DNA of 12,302 nucleotides from Deltaproteobacteria bacterium (lineage in GTDB: Bacteria; Desulfobacterota; DSM-4660; Desulfatiglandales; HGW-15): contig CP070840.1 of NCBI GenBank assembly GCA_020342025.1, positions 237,380 to 249,681 of the forward strand, given 5' to 3'. Numbering within the stretch: the stretch's first letter is position 1; each line of letters starts with the position of its first letter. Positions 1 through 5,579 of this stretch are shown here, in pieces. Position numbers and translations under genes: made by a program. Below the pieces are notes generated by a model. The model was given only the letters and a program-made list of their open reading frames with translations, searched no databases and was not told the DNA's origin.

Positions 1-799
1 ATCGCCCCACGAAATCCTCTGCCTTATAACCCCTGGCCACCACGTTATCGATGTAGGCAAAGGCAATCATGAAGGCATAGGATATTTCCTGTGCCGGGGT
101 GCACCCGGATTCCCTGATATGATAGCCTGCCACGGAAACCGGATTACACCTGGGCAGCTCCTTCATCGCATACTCAATGGTGTCGCCTATGAGCCGTACT
201 GCCGGTTCCACGGGGTAGATCCAAGCACCCCTCCCCACGATCTCTTTAAGGATATCGTTCTGTGGGGTGGCAGATATCTCGGTCTTTTTGTATCCAAATT
301 TCTCGGCCACCGATTCATACATGGCCAGCATGACAGAGGCCACCGCATTGATCGTGAGGCCCGTACCGATCCGATTGAGTTGGATATCTTTGAAAGCGAT
401 TTCAAAATCCCGTAGTGAATCCACGGCCATGCCCACGCGTCCCACCTCCCCTTCAGCCATGGGATCATCTGAGTCATAGCCCATCTGCGTGGGCAGATCA
501 AAGGCCACGTTAAGACCCGTCTGGCCGTGAGAGATCATCAGCTTGAATCGCTCATTGGTCTCTTCAGGTGTGCCAAACCCGGTATATTGCCGTGTTGTCC
601 AGTTTCGGCTACGGTAACCCAAAGGGTGAAGGCTTCGGGTGAAAGGAAATTCACCCGGATCTCCAAGATCCTTATGGTAATCAAAACCTATCCGTTCCAG
701 GTCCTCAGGTGTGTAGACAGGCTTGACCTTTATCCCTGACTGGAGAATCACCTCCTCAATGGCATCCTTCTCATCCTTGATATATGTGGCAACTCCCAT
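1..799 (-). CDS. mcmA1: acyl-CoA (methylmalonyl-CoA type) mutase, large catalytic subunit, 3' end beyond the window
   Basis: This is the N-terminal 266 residues of the TIM-barrel catalytic subunit of a coenzyme B12-dependent acyl-CoA mutase, which interconverts linear and branched acyl-CoA skeletons by a radical route. The ATG at 799 has a GAGAGG ribosome site about 5 bases upstream. Visible family motifs are TTRQYTGFGTPEETN (68-82), GLNVAFDLPTQMGYDS (95-110), the TxQND segment at 178-182 and GYHIRESG (225-232). Tyr72 and Arg190 align with Tyr89 and Arg207 of Propionibacterium methylmalonyl-CoA mutase, which bind the substrate carboxylate; isobutyryl-CoA mutases carry Phe and Gln there. His227 aligns with the active-site His244. 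This favours a substrate with a free carboxylate, such as methylmalonyl-, ethylmalonyl- or an alkylsuccinyl-CoA. The B12-binding domain is encoded separately just upstream, so this is a split enzyme. The family is secure; the exact substrate is not. Confidence 0.93.
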   Translation of the reverse strand, partial: MGVATYIKDEKDAIEEVILQSGIKVKPVYTPEDLERIGFDYHKDLGDPGEFPFTRSLHPLGYRSRNWTTRQYTGFGTPEETNERFKLMISHGQTGLNVAFDLPTQMGYDSDDPMAEGEVGRVGMAVDSLRDFEIAFKDIQLNRIGTGLTINAVASVMLAMYESVAEKFGYKKTEISATPQNDILKEIVGRGAWIYPVEPAVRLIGDTIEYAMKELPRCNPVSVAGYHIRESGCTPAQEISYAFMIAFAYIDNVVARGYKAEDFVGR

Positions 800-810
800 G
801 CGAACCTCTC

Positions 811-866
811 GATATTGGTTATTCGTTATTGGTTATGGGTTATTCGCTGTTCGTTATTCGCTGTTC
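811..866. repeat. degenerate tandem heptamer array (8 units)
   Basis: Eight consecutive 7-base units with no indel fill the gap between the two mutase genes. Read on the plus strand they alternate between GTTATTC-like and GCTGTTC-like forms: units at 818, 839 and 853 are GTTATTC, and those at 846 and 860 are GCTGTTC. The array stops just before the ribosome site of the large subunit gene, so it would be transcribed into the leader of that gene. Period and copies are read directly from the sequence; a function is not known. Confidence 0.8.
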
Positions 867-897
867 CACGGGTATGCTCGAGAAAAGCGGGATTTGT

Positions 898-1296
898 TTA
901 TTTTTCAACCGACTCCTTAATAAAGCTGACAATCTCATCGAAAGGGCTCCCCCCTGGAAAAACGCCATCTATGCCCAGTTCTTTGAGAATGGGAATATCC
1001 TTGTTGGGAATCACGCCACCCACAACAACCACCACGTTTCCTTGTTCCTCATCTTTCATCATCTCCATCAGTTTCCTACTAATGGGAATATGGGCCCCGG
1101 ACATGATTGAAAGACCGATCACATCAACAGCCTCTTGAACGGCCTGCTTCACAATGCTTGGAACCGTCTGGTGTAGACCCGTATAGATCACTTCCATGCC
1201 CGCATCCTTCAGGGCGAGTGCCACCACCTTCGCGCCGCGATCGTGTCCATCGAGTCCCGGTTTTCCCACAAGAACCCTTATTTTTCTCTCCGCCAT
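898..1296 (-). CDS. mcmA2: acyl-CoA mutase small subunit, cobalamin-binding
   Basis: A 132-residue free-standing B12-binding domain, equivalent to the C-terminal domain of one-piece methylmalonyl-CoA mutases. The cobalamin signature DxHxxG is at 16-21 (GLDGHDRG), with His18 expected to be the lower axial cobalt ligand. The GLS motif (61-63) and VGG (92-94) that line the nucleotide tail follow in the usual order. The length matches other stand-alone subunits of split mutases. The ATG at 1296 sits 22 bases after the regulator gene's stop, and the large subunit begins 98 bases downstream, so the two subunits are very likely co-expressed and form the heteromeric enzyme. Family assignment is firm. 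The substrate must be judged from the large subunit. Confidence 0.94.
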   Translation of the reverse strand: MAERKIRVLVGKPGLDGHDRGAKVVALALKDAGMEVIYTGLHQTVPSIVKQAVQEAVDVIGLSIMSGAHIPISRKLMEMMKDEEQGNVVVVVGGVIPNKDIPILKELGIDGVFPGGSPFDEIVSFIKESVEK

Positions 1297-1318
1297 GATA
1301 ATCTCTTATATCTCCTAC

Positions 1319-2029
1319 CTAGAATTCCTGAACTCGGTTCTCCAATTCCCTTAGTACAATCTTTTGCCCTCTCAGAATATGTTGCCTAACCAGCGTCTCA
1401 ACCCTGTCCGCATCCCGCTTTCTCATGGCCCTCAGCATGTGCCGATGGTCCTCATTGCTCGTCTGCGCCATTGTCTCTATTTTTAATATGATTCTTCTGA
1501 AACGGTAGATCTGGTCCTGAAGATCATTAATCATTTTGATCAGCTTGGGACTTCGGCTCATGGCGTAAAGCAGGCCATGAAATTCCGTATTTATCTTGAG
1601 AAGCGCCTCCATTTCCCCATGATTCAAGAAGTATTGAAACTCCTCTATCTTTTCCTCCAAAGGCGCCAGCTCTTCTTTCTTATGCTTTATGGCCGCCAAG
1701 CGGGCAGCATAACTCTCCAACACACCCCTAATGCCGAAAGTCTCCTCAATATCTTCGCGGGTCAGGTTCAGAACGTAAAAACCACCCTGTGGAAGCTTCT
1801 TTATCAAACCTTCGCGTTCCAGCTTGTGGATGGCCTCCCTGACAGGAGTCCGGCTTATACCCATCGCTTCCGCTATATGGCTTTCTACCAGTCGGTTGCC
1901 CGGTGAGAAATTTCCTCTCACGATGGCCTGTTTCAAGTTCTCAAACACATAATGCCCCAGCGGTTTCCGCTCTGGAATTGCCGATAAAGACCCAAGATCT
2001 GGATTTCTTAATTCAGTTTCACCACTCAT
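1319..2029 (-). CDS. GntR-family (FadR subfamily, FCD domain) transcriptional regulator
   Basis: A 236-residue DNA-binding regulator with an N-terminal winged helix (about 24-90, including LVESHIAEAMGISRTPVREAI) and a C-terminal all-helical FCD effector domain (about 95-225). FCD proteins bind small carboxylates or acyl-CoAs, often through a metal held by one Asp and three His. Candidate ligands here are His151, His195 or His197, and His217, with Asn147 where Asp is commonest. An in-frame GTG lies at 2038, but GGAG overlaps that codon and is 8 bases from the ATG at 2029, so the ATG is preferred. The gene sits inside the CoA-transferase/ETF/mutase operon, 19 bases after the dehydrogenase. By inference it is the local repressor acting at the palindrome at 6860-6872, releasing on binding a pathway acid or CoA ester. 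Confidence 0.93.
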   Translation of the reverse strand: MSGETELRNPDLGSLSAIPERKPLGHYVFENLKQAIVRGNFSPGNRLVESHIAEAMGISRTPVREAIHKLEREGLIKKLPQGGFYVLNLTREDIEETFGIRGVLESYAARLAAIKHKKEELAPLEEKIEEFQYFLNHGEMEALLKINTEFHGLLYAMSRSPKLIKMINDLQDQIYRFRRIILKIETMAQTSNEDHRHMLRAMRKRDADRVETLVRQHILRGQKIVLRELENRVQEF

Positions 2030-2037
2030 GCATGTCA

Positions 2038-2041
2038 CTCC
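2038..2041 (-). promoter_or_regulatory. ribosome binding site deciding the gntR start
   Basis: GGAG on the minus strand, 8 bases before the ATG at 2029. It overlaps the alternative GTG codon at 2038, which therefore cannot use it. This supports the shorter 236-residue protein. Confidence 0.65.
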
Positions 2042-2048
2042 ACGAGCT

Positions 2049-3182
2049 CTAAAGTCCCACCCATCTTGCTATATTGGCCTGGAGAATCTCATGGGTTCCA
2101 CCACCGTAAAGGAAAAATCGGTTATCTCTGAAATACCTCTGGGGCGTGTATTCCATGGAATAGGCATACGCACCAAAGATCCTTGTGGCTTCATCCGCCG
2201 CCCGGCAGGCAGCCTCTGTGGCAAAGTACTTGGCCATCGTAGCCTCTTTCATGCATTCCATCTTGCTGTCAATCATGTGGGTTGCTTTATAGGCAAGTAG
2301 TTTTGAGGCCTCCAGATCCGTCGCCATGTTTGAGATCTTGGCCTGAACGAGCTGATAATTGCTTATGGGTCGACCAAACGCGATCCGCTCATGGGCATAC
2401 CGGATGGAATCATCAAGAGCGGCGCGCTGCAGGCCGATAGCCAGGGCCGCGGTCATGGCCCTGATCTCGGCCAAAATGGAGAGTAGATTGTTCATGCCCT
2501 GCCCTTCAACCCCTAACATATTCTCATGGGGGATGAGCACGTCTTTGAAGGCCAACTCTGAGATGGGCGTTGATCTCGTCCCCAGCAGATCGAAAGGCTT
2601 GCTCACGGAGAGGCCAGGCGTCTCTTTAGGAACGAAAAAAAAGTTGAGGCCCTTAAATTTCTTGGCCGGATCTGTTTGGCAGAGGACTGTAAAGAAACTC
2701 GCCACAGGGCCATTGGTGACCCAGGTCTTCATGCCATTGATGAGATATCCTTCCCCAGTTTTGATGGCCGTGGTGGTCACATTTCCAAGGTCTGAACCTG
2801 CTTCAGGTTCTGTGAGGCAGAAACAGGCCACTTTATCACCCCGCATGGCAGGAAGGAAATACCTTTCATGCAGCTCATCAGTGCCATAATGAAACAGGAA
2901 ATTGGTTCCCATAAGACATTGCATGGCCGTCACTGCTGCCACGCTCACCAAACCACGGGCCAATTCTTCACAGATGATACAGTAAAGTGTCGTATTTCCT
3001 CCGGCACCCCCCCTGTTCTTTGGATACCTGATCCCAAAGACTCCCATCTCCCCCATCTTTCGAAACATTTCCCAAGGGAATTCGCCCTTCTCATCGATTT
3101 CCTGGGCCGTTGGAATCAGTTCAGTATTTACAAACCGGGCCATGCTCTTTCTGACCAGTTCCTCAGCATTTGACCTCAACAT
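2049..3182 (-). CDS. acyl-CoA dehydrogenase-family flavoprotein, atypical catalytic residues
   Basis: A 377-residue acyl-CoA dehydrogenase, a soluble FAD enzyme that removes (or in reverse adds) hydrogens at C2-C3 of acyl-CoA and exchanges electrons with ETF. The order is N-terminal helical domain, beta domain with the FAD/substrate signature CLTEPEAGSD (122-131) and WVTNG (154-158), and C-terminal helical domain with ERIAFGRPI (265-273). The C-terminal motif is LYGGGTHEIL (358-367): where MCAD-type enzymes carry the catalytic Glu of YEGT there is Gly (361). The alternative base position used by isovaleryl- and long-chain enzymes aligns with Ile240, with Glu239 next to it. Either a neighbouring Glu serves or the reaction is unusual. 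The ATG at 3182 has a perfect AGGAGG 5 bases upstream, so it is chosen over the start 9 codons earlier at 3209. Both ETF subunits are encoded directly upstream. It could work as an enoyl-CoA reductase, like CaiA or CarC. Confidence 0.93.
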   Translation of the reverse strand: MLRSNAEELVRKSMARFVNTELIPTAQEIDEKGEFPWEMFRKMGEMGVFGIRYPKNRGGAGGNTTLYCIICEELARGLVSVAAVTAMQCLMGTNFLFHYGTDELHERYFLPAMRGDKVACFCLTEPEAGSDLGNVTTTAIKTGEGYLINGMKTWVTNGPVASFFTVLCQTDPAKKFKGLNFFFVPKETPGLSVSKPFDLLGTRSTPISELAFKDVLIPHENMLGVEGQGMNNLLSILAEIRAMTAALAIGLQRAALDDSIRYAHERIAFGRPISNYQLVQAKISNMATDLEASKLLAYKATHMIDSKMECMKEATMAKYFATEAACRAADEATRIFGAYAYSMEYTPQRYFRDNRFFLYGGGTHEILQANIARWVGL

Positions 3183-3187
3183 GTGTT

Positions 3188-3193
3188 CCTCCT
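3188..3193 (-). promoter_or_regulatory. strong ribosome binding site deciding the acyl-CoA dehydrogenase start
   Basis: AGGAGG on the minus strand, 5 bases before the ATG at 3182. It lies inside the longer reading frame that begins at 3209, which argues that the longer start is not used. Confidence 0.75.
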
Positions 3194-3232
3194 GTTTCGC
3201 ATAGCGCAAAGTTCACTGGATATACATTAGTC

Positions 3233-3274
3233 CTGATGCCCTATGCTCCATGCTCTTTGCTCAGTGCTCTATGC
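3233..3274. repeat. degenerate tandem heptamer array (6 units) overlapping the etfA stop
   Basis: Six 7-base units on the plus strand: CTGATGC, CCTATGC, TCCATGC, TCTTTGC, TCAGTGC and TCTATGC. The TGC end of each unit is invariant and the first four bases drift. The last unit overlaps the TAG stop of etfA (3269-3271). The array separates etfA from the acyl-CoA dehydrogenase gene. Its unit is unrelated to the heptamer at 811-866. Confidence 0.8.
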
Positions 3275-4450
3275 CTCCCCTACTTGTTTTATCATTTCGG
3301 GGACCACCTCGTGGAGATCTCCCAAAATACCCCAATCAGCCACCTGGAAAATGGGGGCCCTCGGATCCTTATTGATGGCAATAATATATCTGGAATTCAT
3401 CATTCCCGCCCTGTGCTGTATGGCACCTGAAATACCGCAGGCCACATAGAGCTCTGGACGGACCGATTGCCCCGTCTGCCCCACCTGACGGTCCGCAGGG
3501 ATCCAGCCCTCCTCTACGGCCACTCGAGTCCCGGCCACTTCGCCCCCCAAAGCCGCGGCTAGCGCCTCTACCACTCTGAATCCATCCCCCTCTCCCACGC
3601 CCCTCCCTCCTGCCACTATCACCTTGGCATCGGCGAGATTGACGCCCTTCTTCTCTTCTCTAACCATTTCCAGCACCTTTGACCCTATCCTCTCCTCTGA
3701 CAGGGAGACCTCCTGGCTAATCACGTCCCCTCTGTTTTTGGGCTTTGCTTGAGGCTCCATGACCCCTGGTCGCACGGTGGCCATCTGCGGTCGTGAATAC
3801 CGGTTGGCGATGGTGGCCATCACATTGCCACCAAAGGCGGGTCGGGTCTGGAGAAGAATACCTTCCTCAGGATCGATGGTGAGCTCAGTACAGTCCGCGG
3901 TGAGGCCCACCCCCACACGTCGCGACACACGAGGTGCTAGATCCCGACCGAGATGTGTGGCACCCATGAGAAGGATATTCGGTCTGTAGCGTTTTACAAG
4001 TTCTTCCACCACTTCTGTGTAGGCGATGGTCCTGTAATCTTTTAGGGCGGAATGTTCCACTAAGAAGACCTTCTCCGCTCCATGCTTTATCAATGTATCG
4101 GTCATAGCGGAAACCTGGGAACCCAGCAGCAGGGCAGAGACCTCCTCTCCTAGCTGCCCAGCAAGCTCCTGGGCCTTACCAAGAAGCTCCAGAGAAACCC
4201 GCGCCAGCTTACCCTCTCTCTGTTCAGCAAAAACCCAGACGCCTTTCCTGTCGCTAAAATCGGGAACTACCCTGGGCTCAATATCCGAAAGGATGGCTTT
4301 TTCCTTGCACACCTCCAGACAGGCGCCGCAGGAGGTGCAGCGTTCCAAAATGTGGGCTTTATCCTCTTTCATTTCAATGGCACCATACGGACATGCCCTG
4401 ATGCAGCGTTTGCACGCATTACACAGATCGACTTCTATCCATACACTCAT
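3269..4450 (-). CDS. etfA: electron transfer flavoprotein alpha subunit with N-terminal 2x[4Fe-4S] ferredoxin domain
   Basis: A 393-residue EtfA carrying an extra ferredoxin domain. The N-terminus has two complete cluster motifs, CxxCxxCxxxCP at Cys10/13/16/20 and CxxCxxCxxxC at Cys38/41/44/48. The ETF-alpha N-terminal domain follows, then the C-terminal FAD-binding domain with GISGAIQH (338-345) and INKDPRAPIFQVADWG (359-374). Ordinary EtfA is about 310-330 residues, so the ferredoxin accounts for the excess. Similar fusions occur in CarE of the caffeyl-CoA reductase complex of Acetobacterium and in other anaerobes. The protein pairs with EtfB and passes electrons to or from the neighbouring acyl-CoA dehydrogenase; the ferredoxin may connect it to low-potential carriers. 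A GTG at 4463-4465 would add 5 residues, but AGGAG lies 6 bases before the ATG at 4450, so the ATG is chosen. The stop codon falls in a heptamer array. Confidence 0.96.
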   Translation of the reverse strand: MSVWIEVDLCNACKRCIRACPYGAIEMKEDKAHILERCTSCGACLEVCKEKAILSDIEPRVVPDFSDRKGVWVFAEQREGKLARVSLELLGKAQELAGQLGEEVSALLLGSQVSAMTDTLIKHGAEKVFLVEHSALKDYRTIAYTEVVEELVKRYRPNILLMGATHLGRDLAPRVSRRVGVGLTADCTELTIDPEEGILLQTRPAFGGNVMATIANRYSRPQMATVRPGVMEPQAKPKNRGDVISQEVSLSEERIGSKVLEMVREEKKGVNLADAKVIVAGGRGVGEGDGFRVVEALAAALGGEVAGTRVAVEEGWIPADRQVGQTGQSVRPELYVACGISGAIQHRAGMMNSRYIIAINKDPRAPIFQVADWGILGDLHEVVPEMIKQVGEA

Positions 4451-4456
4451 AGGCTT

Positions 4457-4461
4457 CTCCT
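4457..4461 (-). promoter_or_regulatory. ribosome binding site deciding the etfA start
   Basis: AGGAG on the minus strand, 6 bases before the ATG at 4450. It lies within the frame opened by the GTG at 4463-4465, so the shorter protein is favoured. Confidence 0.65.
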
Positions 4462-4486
4462 GCACTTCAATTGGCTGAGTTCGGCC

Positions 4487-4699
4487 TCATCTCTCGCTCC
4501 ATCGGTGAATATATTTCTCTTCCTCTGGCAATTGCCTTGCTAAAGCATAGAACTTCTTCGTTATAGCTCTTGCCCGCTTGTAAATTTCAAGGGCTTCGAA
4601 ATCTTCCTCCTTATTCCTATCATCCCGTCCCCCCGTTCCTTTACGGGCAAGCCTGGCTTCCTTAATCTGCGTTGAGACTTCCTCATGGCAGCTCCCCAC
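4487..4699 (-). pseudogene. truncated four-helix-bundle (S23/IVS-type) protein remnant
   Basis: A 70-codon frame starting at a GTG 3 bases after the etfB stop. Residues 33-62 (DFEALEIYKRARAITKKF, then ALARQLPEEEKY) closely resemble the N-terminal helix of the four-helix-bundle family once described from 23S rRNA intervening sequences. Full-length members run to about 115-125 residues and continue with a second helix and a conserved NIAEG segment. Here the frame diverges straight after EEKY and stops 7 residues later, and I see no continuation in other frames before etfA. It is most simply a decayed insertion in the etfBA spacer. A short expressed peptide cannot be excluded. No clear ribosome site precedes the GTG. 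Confidence 0.6.
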
Positions 4700-4702
4700 T
4701 TC

Positions 4703-5494
4703 CTAAATGAGTCTATTCTGTCGCAACTTCCCAATAAGACTTGCCACCACCTCCTTTGTATTCCCTTCCAACATCTCTGTCTCTCTCTTGACCTTCGGTG
4801 CAAATGTCTTAATAACGTGGGTGAGAGAACCCTCCAATCCCACATCACGTGTCTGAACACCGATATCCGCCGCATTCCAGATTTTGATTGGAGCCTTCTC
4901 CTTACACGCATCTATCAACCTGCCCACTATGGCATAACGGGGCGCATTGAATTCGCCGATGGCTGTTATCACGGCAGGGAGATTGCATTGAACCCGCTCA
5001 AAGCCATCCTCTAGTCGCCTCTTGACAATCATGCTCTTTTTATCAATTTGCTCAATCTCAAAAACATAGGTCATCTGGGGAAGTTCCAGATAATCTGCCA
5101 CTTGTGGCCCTATCTGGGCAGTATCCCCATCGATAGCTTGCCGGCCACAGATGACCAGATCATAGTCTCCCACCTTTTCTATGGCCTTCCCCAAAGTCAA
5201 AGAGGTGGCCCAGGTGTCTGCACCGGCAAAGGCCTTGTCAGAAAGGAGAATCCCTTCATCGGCTCCCATCCCCAGTGCCTCAGATATGGCATCGATGGCC
5301 TGAGGTGGCCCCATGGACATGACGATAATCTCCCCTCCATGGGCCTCTTTCAAGCGTATGGCTGCTTCTAGGGCATGGCGGTCATCTGGGTTGATAATGC
5401 TCTCTATGCCCTCCCGGATAAGACTTCCCGTCTTGGGATCAAGCTTAACCTCTGTGGTATCGGGAACCTGCTTTACTAATACAATTATTCTCAT
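4703..5494 (-). CDS. etfB: electron transfer flavoprotein beta subunit
   Basis: A 263-residue EtfB of normal length. It opens with the strand MRIIVLVKQVPDT and carries the nucleotide-binding motif GRQAIDGDTAQIGPQ at 117-131, preceded by GADEGILLSDKAFAGADT (77-94). The ETF-beta signature region VKRRLEDGFERV follows at 157-168. In housekeeping ETFs this pocket binds AMP; in bifurcating ETFs it binds a second FAD. The sequence style resembles EtfB of anaerobes, but I cannot decide between the two from inspection. The ATG at 5494 has GGAG 8 bases upstream. It is the second gene of the operon, between the CoA-transferase (85-base gap with an octamer array) and etfA (252-base gap with a gene remnant). 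It heterodimerises with the EtfA encoded downstream. Confidence 0.96.
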   Translation of the reverse strand: MRIIVLVKQVPDTTEVKLDPKTGSLIREGIESIINPDDRHALEAAIRLKEAHGGEIIVMSMGPPQAIDAISEALGMGADEGILLSDKAFAGADTWATSLTLGKAIEKVGDYDLVICGRQAIDGDTAQIGPQVADYLELPQMTYVFEIEQIDKKSMIVKRRLEDGFERVQCNLPAVITAIGEFNAPRYAIVGRLIDACKEKAPIKIWNAADIGVQTRDVGLEGSLTHVIKTFAPKVKRETEMLEGNTKEVVASLIGKLRQNRLI

Positions 5495-5512
5495 GATCCT
5501 GGCTCCATTTCA

Positions 5513-5576
5513 GATTAGGGAATTCAGGAATTAGAGGTCAATCCATTAATCCCTTAATCCCGCAATTCTTTAATTT
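5513..5576. repeat. degenerate tandem octamer array (8 units) with inverted halves
   Basis: Eight contiguous 8-base units between the CoA-transferase stop and etfB. The middle plus-strand units are ATTAATCC (5545) and CTTAATCC (5553), flanked by GTCAATCC and CGCAATTC. The first three (GATTAGGG, AATTCAGG, AATTAGAG) look like the reverse complement of the TTAATCC core, so the array has an inverted arrangement. Almost the whole spacer is repeat. Confidence 0.7.
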
Positions 5577-5579
5577 TTC

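Noticed and set aside
811..866. CRISPR array or leader
   Set aside because: Units are 7 bases with no spacers; CRISPR repeats are 23 bases or more and separated by unique spacers, and no cas gene is present.
2359..2889. 176-codon plus-strand frame inside the acyl-CoA dehydrogenase gene
   Set aside because: It is an antisense shadow of a clearly conserved enzyme gene, with no domain of its own.
3213..3230. Second GntR operator before the dehydrogenase gene
   Set aside because: The sequence around GGATATACATT resembles half of the palindrome but is not symmetrical and has no promoter beside it.
4561..4911. 116-codon minus-strand frame overlapping etfB
   Set aside because: It lies out of frame across the 3' half of etfB and the four-helix remnant, has no recognisable domain, and is a shadow of real coding DNA.
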